Of a stretch of 64,000 nt of DNA, positions 1-7,768 are shown in pieces. Every line of letters begins with the position of its first letter. The first letter of the stretch is position 1. The DNA is taken from contig NZ_PXZL01000012.1 in NCBI RefSeq assembly GCF_003013405.1, forward strand, positions 121,613 to 185,612, given 5' to 3'. Both the position numbers and the translations under genes were made by a program. The notes under the pieces were generated by a model. It was not told the DNA's origin, did not search any database, and saw only the letters and a program-made list of their open reading frames with translations. The DNA is from Brevibacillus formosus (GTDB lineage Bacteria; Bacillota; Bacilli; Brevibacillales; Brevibacillaceae).

Positions 1-1
1 T

Positions 2-1837
2 TTTCCTAAGCAAGTCATGGAGGCTAGCGAGGGTGAGCTGTTTGTAAATGCAATCATTCATTATTTGACGTTGGACCTTCCTGTGAGCGAAGTAAAAAAA
101 CGGTTGCCTTTGCTGAGAGAATCTCGCCTGAAGCTGATTCATTTGGGCACAGATGAAGAGCTGATTCAGATAGGAATGAACTTGCTGGGCTCCAATAGCT
201 CGCTCTCTGCTACTGACAGGGAAGACTTGGAGGGCTTGATTCAGAGCTATGAAGGAATCGCAGAAGCTTTGCCAGCAGAGATTCCGCAAAAGGAAAACGT
301 GGCAATCGCTGCTTGCCTGCTGCTCAAGTATGACAAGCTGCCTGCTGCTTTTTTTGCCCAACATTGCAAGACGGCGACAGATGTATTGCGTCTGGCGGTG
401 GCGCTGTCTGATGGGGATGTTAGCTTGGCAGAGCCTGCAAAATTTCGCAAGTTCAAACGCGGGGAAAGAAGATTGCTCCTCCGTCTGCTGGAGGCCAGCT
501 CGAATATCGTAGAAGACATGAATCGTTACAAAAACAGATGGATTCGTCTCGGGGAAATCTTGCATCCGTTTGAATATAAGGATCGTTATCCGAAAGCGGC
601 AGAAGCATTCGATATTTTGCGCAACAATCACAAGGTTGAGACGTTCAATAGCCAAGTAGAGCAGGCGCTGGTCCGTACGGATGTGAATGCGGCGATCAAG
701 CTGCTCGAACAGCGTCCAGGGGAATTTGCCCGTCGTCTGGATCATTTATTGCGTTTGACGGAGCAGGGGAATCCAGTCCTTTCAGCCTTCGAGAAAATTG
801 CGGATGGTGTATCGACTCCGGTTCTTTTGCAAGTCATGAATCACTTTGATAAACGGGACAGCTACGGGGAATGGCGGACCTTTTTTCCAAAAGGGCAAGT
901 GGCGAAAGTACAGGCAATCGAAAACCGAGTGCCAGGGCTTCCAGAGGACATCAGACAGAAGGCAGCGGATATTTGCCGGACATCGCTGTTGTACCGTTTT
1001 GCCCAATTGCCGTCGCTGGGGAACGTCTACATCGATCCGCGGCTTCAGGAGCATCTCGTTCCGTTTTCGATGCGATCCGCCAGCAAAGCACTGCGCACGA
1101 TTGCACGCGGCTCCAGACTATCGATACCGGATGGAGGAACGATTCGCTTTTTCCTGTGGTGGAGGGAAGGGCTCGTCAACGATGTCCCTACAGGCAGAGT
1201 CGATATCGATTTGTCTGCCGTGCTCTATAACGAAGACTGGAAGTACATGGAGCATATTTCCTATACCAATTTGCGTTCCGACAAGTATCAAGCGTGTCAT
1301 AGCGGGGATATTGTGGAGGCTCCCAATGGCGCGTGCGAATTCATCGACATCGATATGGACTCTGTCATCCGCTATGGCGGTCGATATGTCGTCATGAACC
1401 TGTATTCGTTTACGAGTCAGCCTTATTGCGATTTGCCTGAATGCTACGCAGGCTGGATGATTCGGTCGGCACCACAGACAGGAGAAATTTTCGAGCCACA
1501 GACGGTACAGGACAAGATTGATCTCGCCGCAAACACGCGGATTTGTATCCCGGTCATTCTGGATCTCGTGGAGAGAAAAGTGATTTGGACAGATATCGCC
1601 CTGAATTCCGATCCGCGTTTTGCCAACAATGTGGAGTCGAATGCCGGAGGGGTGGAGCTGATGGGAAGAGCGCTCACCTCGTTGGTGAAGCCTACCCTGC
1701 ATGAGTTGTTCATGCTTCACGCACAGGCGAGAGGGAAGCTGACTGATCAAGCTGAAGAGGCAGATACGGTATTTTCCTTGGAGGAAGGGATTACTCCGTT
1801 TGATACGGAGATCATCATGGCGGATTTTATGCAGTGA
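2..1837 (+). CDS. TerD-like domain protein, 5' end outside window
   Basis: The reading frame is open to the left window edge, so the true start lies upstream; the first visible in-frame ATG is at 17. About 610 residues are visible. The C-terminal third resembles the acidic beta-sandwich of tellurium-resistance TerD proteins: VDIDLSAVLYNEDW, the HSGDI segment and GACEFIDIDMDSV correspond to its metal-binding strands. The first ~340 visible residues are mostly helical and carry no motif I can name. The layout suggests the family in which an N-terminal RING-like finger precedes a helical region and a TerD-like domain; the finger would be outside the window. Function unknown, possibly stress related. 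It converges on the dipeptidase gene and shares its terminator. Confidence 0.6.
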   Translation, partial: FPKQVMEASEGELFVNAIIHYLTLDLPVSEVKKRLPLLRESRLKLIHLGTDEELIQIGMNLLGSNSSLSATDREDLEGLIQSYEGIAEALPAEIPQKENVAIAACLLLKYDKLPAAFFAQHCKTATDVLRLAVALSDGDVSLAEPAKFRKFKRGERRLLLRLLEASSNIVEDMNRYKNRWIRLGEILHPFEYKDRYPKAAEAFDILRNNHKVETFNSQVEQALVRTDVNAAIKLLEQRPGEFARRLDHLLRLTEQGNPVLSAFEKIADGVSTPVLLQVMNHFDKRDSYGEWRTFFPKGQVAKVQAIENRVPGLPEDIRQKAADICRTSLLYRFAQLPSLGNVYIDPRLQEHLVPFSMRSASKALRTIARGSRLSIPDGGTIRFFLWWREGLVNDVPTGRVDIDLSAVLYNEDWKYMEHISYTNLRSDKYQACHSGDIVEAPNGACEFIDIDMDSVIRYGGRYVVMNLYSFTSQPYCDLPECYAGWMIRSAPQTGEIFEPQTVQDKIDLAANTRICIPVILDLVERKVIWTDIALNSDPRFANNVESNAGGVELMGRALTSLVKPTLHELFMLHAQARGKLTDQAEEADTVFSLEEGITPFDTEIIMADFMQ

Positions 1838-1858
1838 TTGTTTCATAAAGGAATAAGC

Positions 1859-1895
1859 AAGACCGTCAGGCGGTATTGCGCTGACGGTCTTTTCA
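1859..1895. terminator. Bidirectional terminator between convergent genes
   Basis: Perfect 11-bp stem (1859-1869 with 1881-1891) with an 11-nt loop. The stem ends in TT and a T-rich run follows on the + strand, while AA precedes it for the - strand. It sits between two convergent stop codons. Confidence 0.8.
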
Positions 1896-1899
1896 TTTC

Positions 1900-2592
1900 T
1901 TACATCGACAAAACTCCGCCATAGATCGGCTCTTGCTGTGTTTTTTGTCCCCAGGTGCGCGTGCCATACTCGAAATGCCACCATTCTTTTGGATAGTTGA
2001 CGAATCCGGCAGCGGCCATCACATGATAGAGCAGTCGGCGATTGTCTCGAATCTCGATGTCTTTTTGGGTAGGCTGTACAAGTTCTTCATAATGGCGAGT
2101 CTCAGCCCTTTCACTGAAATCATCGAAGGCTGTTCCCATCTCCAGCCAGCCATCAGGTCCTGCGATAGTCAGATCGACTGCACCACCGGATAGGTGAGGC
2201 GACGGTTTGGAGAGGTCCGTTGTTGGATAAGCGACGAATTTGCTCAATTCTTCCGTGAGTGCGGGCCCTTCCTGCCAGCCTTGTAGAAGCAAGGCTTCAC
2301 GAAAACGGGCATACAACGATGCCTGTACCTCGAACGAGCGCCAGCCGTCCAGTACGACGAGCTTGTAGCCAACAGGCAGTTTCGCGGCTGCCGCGGCGAG
2401 CCTGCGTGCTGCCCCTTCTCGCAAAAAGGCTTCTGGCTGTGTTCCAGCATAACCCTCGTGGTAGTAGGCCGGATAGACTGTGATTTGTTCCGCAAGGGAA
2501 GAGAGGGGGATCATCGGTTCGCCGCATTCCTTGATCGGCAGTGGGCTGGGCAGGACCATGTCTGGTATTTTTGGAATCGGAGGAAATAGCAT
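1900..2592 (-). CDS. D-alanyl-D-alanine dipeptidase (VanX/DdpX type, M15D)
   Basis: A 230-residue zinc peptidase expected to hydrolyse D-Ala-D-Ala, either recycling peptidoglycan fragments or lowering the dipeptide pool. Visible M15D signatures are the SxHxxGxAxD zinc motif SPHLSGGAVD (His133, Asp140) and the EWWHFEYG motif (catalytic Glu203, zinc ligand His206). DGWRSFE holds the conserved Arg85 that stabilises the transition state. No signal peptide is visible, so it is probably cytoplasmic, as VanX is. There is no vanH or vanA ligase beside it, so this is not a vancomycin-resistance operon; a housekeeping D-Ala-D-Ala dipeptidase is more likely. The start ATG at 2592 has only a weak GTGGTG-like ribosome site. 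Confidence 0.85.
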   Translation of the reverse strand: MLFPPIPKIPDMVLPSPLPIKECGEPMIPLSSLAEQITVYPAYYHEGYAGTQPEAFLREGAARRLAAAAAKLPVGYKLVVLDGWRSFEVQASLYARFREALLLQGWQEGPALTEELSKFVAYPTTDLSKPSPHLSGGAVDLTIAGPDGWLEMGTAFDDFSERAETRHYEELVQPTQKDIEIRDNRRLLYHVMAAAGFVNYPKEWWHFEYGTRTWGQKTQQEPIYGGVLSM

Positions 2593-2789
2593 GACTGCAC
2601 ACCACTTTCGATTGTTTTGCCAATAGGGTAACGAAAAACATCAAGTAAGTAAACGGTCATTATCTTAAATTTTCTGCCAATAGACACCTGCGACGAATCG
2701 GCAGCTTTTGCTTGAATCCTCGGTAGCTTTTGCTATTATTAAAGCAAGTGCTTGTCAACGAAACGAATGACATTTACATATGGAAGAGA

Positions 2790-2980
2790 AACAGGTCCTT
2801 GTTTTAGCGAAACCGATTCGCAGGAGCAAGGTTAAAAGGGAAGTTTGGTGAAAAGCCAACGCGGTCCCGCCACTGTAAGAGAGTAGCTGTTCTTCAAGGC
2901 ACCATGCCATCCACTGCCCATCCGGGAGCGGGAAGGAGAAGAAGAGCGATGATCCTCGAGCCAGGAGACCTGCCTGTTTT
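2790..2980 (+). promoter_or_regulatory. Cobalamin (B12) riboswitch
   Basis: The conserved aptamer order is present: an opening ACAGGT strand at 2791, the GGTGAAAAGCC core, the B12 box GCGGTCCCGCCACTGTAA (2861-2878), and the closing GAGCCAGGAGACCTGCC (2959-2975), which pairs with the opening strand. It lies about 250 nt upstream of cobO and heads the twenty-gene cobalamin operon. Adenosylcobalamin binding is expected to reduce expression of the operon. Confidence 0.95.
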
Positions 2981-2990
2981 ATGTTTACAC

Positions 2991-3171
2991 TGATTTCCTT
3001 CGGGTCAAAGGAAGAGGTGAGGATTGTTGCTTTTCAGCTATCCGCGCTTTGTTTTTCCTTACGTACTGGGGGGAAACAGAGCGCTTTTTTTCTGTGAAAA
3101 ACGTCTCGACGTTTTTCATAAAAGTGGATGCGACCGCTTGCGGTCAACAAAACGGTCATGACCGTTTTGTT
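2991..3171 (+). promoter_or_regulatory. Structured leader between riboswitch and cobO
   Basis: Four inverted repeats follow the aptamer. They are a TTCCTT/AAGGAA hairpin (2995-3012), a perfect 22-nt palindrome-like stem at 3096-3117, GACCGCTTGCGGTC at 3132-3145, and a perfect 26-nt inverted repeat at 3146-3171. The last is not followed by a T-run, so it is not an obvious intrinsic terminator. These are candidates for the riboswitch expression platform or for RNA-stabilising stems. Confidence 0.6.
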
Positions 3172-3231
3172 GCTTCGGAAAGTATGGATGGAACAACGGA
3201 GTAAAATACGTCACTTTTTGAGGTGGTCACG

Positions 3232-3780
3232 ATGGACAAAAACGATAAGAAGCGGGGCTTGACCCTCGTTTACACAGGAGACGGCAAAGGAAAAACAACG
3301 GCAGCAGTCGGGTTGGCTGTGCGAGCGACAGGGCGCGGGAAAAAGGTGCTGATGGTTCAATTCATCAAGTCGCCGGAGCGAACATACGGAGAAAAGATTA
3401 TTTTCGACAAATTGGGCATTGAAATCGTGCAAATGGGCGTCGGCTTCACCTGGACGAAGACACCGGAGGAGCATCGTCAGGCATTGAAAGAAGCTTGGGC
3501 TTTTGCGAGCGAGAAGCTCTCTTCCGGCGCATACGATGTCGTTATTCTGGATGAGCTGAATAATGCATTGGCGATTGACCGCTTTCCGATTGACGATGTG
3601 TTGCCACTGTCCGATGTGTTGGAAGCGATTCAAAACAGGCCAAGTCATATCCACCTCGTGATTACGGGACGGGCAGCAAAGCAGGAGATTTTGGACATCG
3701 CAGATTTGGTGACAGAGATGAAGCCAATCAAGCATTACTACGATGAAGGGATTCCAGCCGTGCTGGGGGTAGAGTTTTGA
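3232..3780 (+). CDS. cobO: Corrinoid adenosyltransferase (BtuR/CobO family)
   Basis: Transfers the adenosyl group of ATP to the cobalt of reduced corrinoids, forming adenosylcobyrinate or adenosylcobinamide in the cytoplasm. The 182-residue product matches the usual family length and has a Walker A loop TGDGKGKTT (residues 15-23) and a DELNNAL Walker B-like segment, both typical of CobO/BtuR. An in-frame GTG at 3223 would add three residues, but AGGTGG at 3221-3226 is the ribosome site for the ATG at 3232. It is the first gene after the cobalamin riboswitch, and its stop overlaps the TTG start of cobD. Confidence 0.93.
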   Translation: MDKNDKKRGLTLVYTGDGKGKTTAAVGLAVRATGRGKKVLMVQFIKSPERTYGEKIIFDKLGIEIVQMGVGFTWTKTPEEHRQALKEAWAFASEKLSSGAYDVVILDELNNALAIDRFPIDDVLPLSDVLEAIQNRPSHIHLVITGRAAKQEILDIADLVTEMKPIKHYYDEGIPAVLGVEF

Positions 3781-4892
3781 CAAGCGCTGGTGTAATAGAA
3801 ACGTACGGTCATGGTGGAGACTTGCTGACCGCAGCGCAGCGCTTTGGTCGAGAGCCCGGGCAGTTTCTGGATTACAGTGCCAATATTAATCCGCTGGGGA
3901 TGCCAGCAAGCGTCCGGGAGTTGCTGATGGCTTCGTTGGCTGCTGTAGCGCATTACCCAGACCCTGGACATCGTGTGTTTCGTCGTGCGCTGGCGAAACG
4001 GCTGCAAGTGCCGGAGGAATGGCTGCTGCCTGCCAATGGTGCAGCGGAGGCAATGGCATTGGCCATCCTCGGTCTTTCGCCGCAAACAGTTGGTGTGGTA
4101 TATCCTTGCTTTTCGGAATACGCGCAACTTTCCGAGCAGTATGGAGCCCGTGTCATTGGCTGCTTTGGGAAGGAAGCGAACGGGTACAAGCCTGATCCTA
4201 CAGAGCTGTACACGCTTTTTACGCAGTCTGATCTCGTATTTGTCGGGTCACCAAACAATCCGACAGGAATCCTGTATCAGCCGGATGAGCTGCGCCAAAT
4301 GGCGGAATGGACGAAAGAGACCAATACGTGGCTCATTGTGGATGAGGCTTTTCTCGATTTTGTGGAGGAGGAGCGGCAGTATACGTTGGCGGCGGAGCTG
4401 GAGCGCTATCCCCGTGTGATTTTGATGCGTTCGATGACGAAAATGTACGCGATCCCGGGATTGCGCCTGGGCTATGCGATTGCGCACCCGGATGTCATTG
4501 CGAAAATGCGCCAAAAGCAAGTGACCTGGAGCGTGAACGCACTGGCCCTATTAGCTGGAGAGCTGTGCTTGCAAGAGCAGGCATACGAGGAACAGACGCG
4601 CAGGCTCATAAAAGCAGAACGTGCGTATTTGACTGATTGCATCCGTAGTGAGTTGGGCTGGCAGGTATGGCCTTCTGAGGCAAACTTTTTGCTGCTGCGC
4701 ACGCCGGAAGGATTGACAGCCGAACAATTGCAGGCACGGCTCGGCAAAAAAGGTGTACTGATCCGCAACTGTGCGATGTATCCCGGTTTGACCGCACATG
4801 ATGTGAGAATCGCAGTGCGTGGACGAGAGGAAAATGAACGGCTTCTGGCTGCGCTCCGTGAGGTTCATGCGGAAGGAAGTGAACAGCGATGA
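3777..4892 (+). CDS. cobD: L-threonine-O-3-phosphate decarboxylase
   Basis: A PLP enzyme of the HisC-like fold I class that decarboxylates threonine phosphate to (R)-1-amino-2-propanol phosphate, the aminopropanol arm of cobalamin. The 371-residue product has YSANINPLG near the N-terminus (substrate phosphate region), GSPNNPTG, the VDEAFLDF aspartate motif, and the PLP-binding Lys222 in SMTKMYAIPGLRLGY. The start is a TTG sharing bases with the cobO stop (TTGA), preceded by a G-rich site. The cobinamide context, next to cobU and cobS, favours CobD over histidinol-phosphate aminotransferase. Confidence 0.92.
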   Translation: MTSAGVIETYGHGGDLLTAAQRFGREPGQFLDYSANINPLGMPASVRELLMASLAAVAHYPDPGHRVFRRALAKRLQVPEEWLLPANGAAEAMALAILGLSPQTVGVVYPCFSEYAQLSEQYGARVIGCFGKEANGYKPDPTELYTLFTQSDLVFVGSPNNPTGILYQPDELRQMAEWTKETNTWLIVDEAFLDFVEEERQYTLAAELERYPRVILMRSMTKMYAIPGLRLGYAIAHPDVIAKMRQKQVTWSVNALALLAGELCLQEQAYEEQTRRLIKAERAYLTDCIRSELGWQVWPSEANFLLLRTPEGLTAEQLQARLGKKGVLIRNCAMYPGLTAHDVRIAVRGREENERLLAALREVHAEGSEQR

Positions 4893-5428
4893 GCTTGGTG
4901 CTGGTAACAGGCGGTGTCCGTTCAGGAAAAAGCCGCTACGCGGAAGAGCTTGCGATGACGTTGAGCAGTCGAGTCCTGTACGTGGCGACAGGCAAGGCCT
5001 GGGATGATGAAATGAAGCAAAGAATCGAGCTGCATCAGGCACGTCGTCCGCTGGAATGGGGCTGTGTGGAGGTAGGAGAGCGCTTAACCGATTACCACGC
5101 ATTTCGTGAGCAGTATGATGTGGTGTTGATCGATTGTCTGTCCACATGGGTGAGTAATCGATTGATGAGCGTGGATGAGTCGGAATGGAGAAGTGCTTCG
5201 CACACGCAAGCCCTGTTGCAGGAGGCAGAGGCATGGCTGTCCCTCGTTCAGAATTCCCCGCAAAAAGTCATTGCTGTCACAAGCGAGGTCGGATTGGGCG
5301 GGGTAGCCTTGAGTCGTTTGGGCAGATGGTTCGCGGATGTGCTGGGCGATGTCAATCAGAGAAGTGCGAGACAAGCAGACGCCGTCTACGCGGTTTTGTC
5401 AGGGATACCGTGGAGGATCAAAGGATGA
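4889..5428 (+). CDS. cobU: Adenosylcobinamide kinase / guanylyltransferase
   Basis: A bifunctional enzyme that phosphorylates adenosylcobinamide and then transfers GMP to give adenosylcobinamide-GDP, the activated substrate of CobS. The 179-residue product has the P-loop GGVRSGKS (residues 8-15) and DCLSTWVSNRL. The GLGGVALSRLGRWFADVLG region is characteristic of CobU; the usual VGxGIVP segment is here in variant form. Its ATG overlaps the cobD stop by four bases, and its own stop overlaps the cobS start, so translation is probably coupled. Confidence 0.93.
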   Translation: MSLVLVTGGVRSGKSRYAEELAMTLSSRVLYVATGKAWDDEMKQRIELHQARRPLEWGCVEVGERLTDYHAFREQYDVVLIDCLSTWVSNRLMSVDESEWRSASHTQALLQEAEAWLSLVQNSPQKVIAVTSEVGLGGVALSRLGRWFADVLGDVNQRSARQADAVYAVLSGIPWRIKG

Positions 5429-6165
5429 ATGCATTTTTACACGCGGTCTCTTTTTTTACGCGTATTCCGGTTCCGTGGCTTCGTCCTTCAGAGGAGGCAT
5501 GGAGAAAAAGCGTCAATTGGTATCCCGCAGTTGGTTTGGTCATCGGTTTATTGCTATGGGGTGTGCATCAGGCAGGACTGATGTTGTTTAGTCCATGGAT
5601 CGCCGCTATTTTGACGCTGATCGCATGGGTCTACGTGACCGGTGGTCTTCATATGGATGGGTGGATGGACCTCGCGGATGGTCTTGGCAGCAGCAGACCG
5701 AGAGAGCAAATCCTTGCGATTATGAAGGACAGCCGCGTAGGTGCCATGGGCGTACTTGCTGCGATTATGCTGTTGCTGATCAAGGCGGGTGCAGTCGCAG
5801 AGCTCGCACATCCGGGATGGGGCAGCCTTTTGATCGTAGCACCAGTGGCAGCGCGGACGCATGTGCTTTTGGCGATCAAGCTCTGGCCGTATCTCTCAGC
5901 GGACAAAGGAATCGGAAAAGGCATCAGCGCCGGGCTTTCCGCTTCCTCTATCATCGTGAGCTACATCATCGTGTTTGCCGCAGGATGGTATCTTGGGGGC
6001 TTGCAGGTCATCACAGCTATTTTCCTGTCGTTGTTGTTCGCTCTATGGTTTTCAAGCTCGGTTGCAAAAAAACTAGGCGGTTTAAATGGAGACTGCTACG
6101 GGGCTGTTATTGAAAGCAGTGAAGCGGTCGTTCTGCTGGTGTTAGTCGGGAGCTGGTGGTTATGA
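5425..6165 (+). CDS. cobS: Adenosylcobinamide-GDP ribazoletransferase (cobalamin synthase)
   Basis: An integral membrane enzyme that joins adenosylcobinamide-GDP to alpha-ribazole (or its phosphate) to form adenosylcobalamin (phosphate). The product is 246 residues with about six hydrophobic segments. It carries the family motif GGLHMDGWMDLADGLG (around residues 73-88), whose aspartates bind Mg2+, and DSRVGAMG. A longer open frame from 5185 exists, but the ATG at 5425 follows a GGAGGATC-like site and forms ATGA with the cobU stop, so that start is preferred. Confidence 0.93.
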   Translation: MNAFLHAVSFFTRIPVPWLRPSEEAWRKSVNWYPAVGLVIGLLLWGVHQAGLMLFSPWIAAILTLIAWVYVTGGLHMDGWMDLADGLGSSRPREQILAIMKDSRVGAMGVLAAIMLLLIKAGAVAELAHPGWGSLLIVAPVAARTHVLLAIKLWPYLSADKGIGKGISAGLSASSIIVSYIIVFAAGWYLGGLQVITAIFLSLLFALWFSSSVAKKLGGLNGDCYGAVIESSEAVVLLVLVGSWWL

Positions 6166-6794
6166 AGCTAGTTTGGATACGTCACGGGGAGACAGACAGC
6201 AATCGAGAGCATCGATATTTGGGGCACAGCGACGTTCCTTTGAATGAACACGGGCATCTACACGTGAGTGATTTGGCCAAGGAATTACCAGTGTTCATCG
6301 GACGACCTGTTGCGATTTACTCGAGCGACCTGCTCAGATGCGTGCAGACTGCCGAACCATTCGCAGCTGCTTGGGGGCTATCGGTTATTTCGGAGCCAGC
6401 CTTGAGAGAGCTGTCTTTCGGTGAGTGGGAGCTGATGACCTACGATGAGTTGATGCAGTCGGACCCTGTGCGTGCCACGAGGTGGTACGACGATCCTTTT
6501 CGAAATCGGCCTCCACGAGGGGAGAGCCTGGAAGAGTTAGGGATGCGCGTGGATCGTTGGCTACGTTCCTTGTTGGAGGGAGCGGGCGAGGAGGAGGCAT
6601 CCGGTACAGTCGTCATCGTCACACATGGCGGCGTGATCCGCTGGTTTCAGGCCGCGTGGCTCGAAAACAATCCTGACCGATATTGGCAGGTCGATGGCAT
6701 TAAGCATGGGGAGGCTCTGGTAGCGGAATGCTTGGATGCGGCAGGGCAGAGTTGGATGCGACAACCCCTGAAGAGTAAGAGAGGGACAACATGA
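6162..6794 (+). CDS. cobC: Alpha-ribazole-5'-phosphate phosphatase (histidine phosphatase family)
   Basis: Removes the phosphate from alpha-ribazole-5'-phosphate or from adenosylcobalamin phosphate in nucleotide-loop assembly. The 210-residue phosphoglycerate-mutase-like protein has the phosphohistidine motif IRHGETDSN (His8), SSDLLRCVQTAEP, a GEW acidic motif, and the second catalytic histidine in VTHGGVIR. The start is the ATG overlapping the cobS stop (ATGA at 6162) rather than the GTG at 6156. General histidine phosphatases share these motifs; the position between cobS and cbiB argues for the CobC role. Confidence 0.85.
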   Translation: MKLVWIRHGETDSNREHRYLGHSDVPLNEHGHLHVSDLAKELPVFIGRPVAIYSSDLLRCVQTAEPFAAAWGLSVISEPALRELSFGEWELMTYDELMQSDPVRATRWYDDPFRNRPPRGESLEELGMRVDRWLRSLLEGAGEEEASGTVVIVTHGGVIRWFQAAWLENNPDRYWQVDGIKHGEALVAECLDAAGQSWMRQPLKSKRGTT

Positions 6795-7741
6795 CAGAAG
6801 TATGGATACTATGCGCGGCCTACTTGATTGATCGGGTGGTAGGCGACCCCCGGAGCTTGCCGCATCCTGTGATCATCATGGGCTGGTGGATTACACGATT
6901 GGAACGGGTCATACGTTCTCTCGTCATAGAGGAGTCGCATTTGAAGCTGGCAGGAGTCCTGTTCCCGCTCGTGATCGTTGGCGGCAGCTACGCTGTTGTT
7001 TGGCTGCTTTTGTGGGTAGCGACGTTCATCCATCCGGTGCTTGCCTGGATCTTGGGTGCCTGGTTGATTTCCACGACGATCGCGACAAAAGGCTTGGCCG
7101 ATGCGGGGATGGAGATTGCCCGCCATCTCGTGGCTGGGGATATGGAAGCGGCGAGACGCTCCTTGTCCATGGTAGTAGGACGCGATACAGAGCGGCTAGA
7201 TGAACCGGAAGTATGTCGGGGAGCGGTGGAAACCGTGGCGGAAAACATCGTCGATGCGATCGTCTCTCCGCTGATTTACGCAGCAATTGGGGGAGCACCG
7301 TTGGCAATGGCGTATCGAGCCGCCAACACCCTTGACTCCATGGTTGGCTATAAAAACGAGAAGTATCTGAATCTGGGCTGGGCCTCTGCCCGCTTTGACG
7401 ATGTACTGAACTACATACCCGCCCGTTTGACAGCTTTGTTACTTGTTGCCGCAAGCTGGCTGCAGCGATTGGATGGGAAGCAGTGCTGGGCAATGATCAG
7501 AAGAGATGCGCATTTGCATCCGAGTCCAAACAGCGGTTTGCCGGAAGCAGGAGTCGCTGGCGCATTAGGCGTGCAGCTCGGGGGACTGAATTATTACCAA
7601 GGTGTTGCGTCGAATCGGGCAAAAATGGGAGATGCGAAGCGACCATTGCAGGCAAGTGATATTGTCGCGACGATTCGTTTGATGTATCTTGTTTCGCTCT
7701 TATGTCTGCTCGTTAGCGTGATGATATCGATTTTATTATAA
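6791..7741 (+). CDS. cbiB: Adenosylcobinamide-phosphate synthase
   Basis: A membrane enzyme that attaches aminopropanol (phosphate) to adenosylcobyric acid, giving adenosylcobinamide (phosphate). The 316-residue product has several membrane segments. Recognisable CbiB motifs are DRVVGDPRSLPHPV near the N-terminus, ENIVDAIVSPL, and RAANTLDSMVGYKNEKY followed by FDDVLNYIPARL. The start overlaps the cobC stop (ATGA). It uses the product of the nearby cobD decarboxylase. Confidence 0.93.
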   Translation: MTEVWILCAAYLIDRVVGDPRSLPHPVIIMGWWITRLERVIRSLVIEESHLKLAGVLFPLVIVGGSYAVVWLLLWVATFIHPVLAWILGAWLISTTIATKGLADAGMEIARHLVAGDMEAARRSLSMVVGRDTERLDEPEVCRGAVETVAENIVDAIVSPLIYAAIGGAPLAMAYRAANTLDSMVGYKNEKYLNLGWASARFDDVLNYIPARLTALLLVAASWLQRLDGKQCWAMIRRDAHLHPSPNSGLPEAGVAGALGVQLGGLNYYQGVASNRAKMGDAKRPLQASDIVATIRLMYLVSLLCLLVSVMISILL

Positions 7742-7768
7742 ACAGGAAGCGAAAAGGGGAGGGGCCTT

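Noticed and set aside
1118..1984. 288-residue - strand open frame over the TerD-like gene
   Set aside because: Composition is unlike a protein, it crosses the terminator and two genes, and the + strand frame has recognisable TerD-like motifs.
1900..2592. Vancomycin-resistance locus
   Set aside because: Only a VanX-type dipeptidase is present, without vanH, vanA-type ligase or vanRS genes.
3211..3783. 190-residue - strand open frame opposite cobO
   Set aside because: Mirror of a clear CobO reading frame; no motifs.
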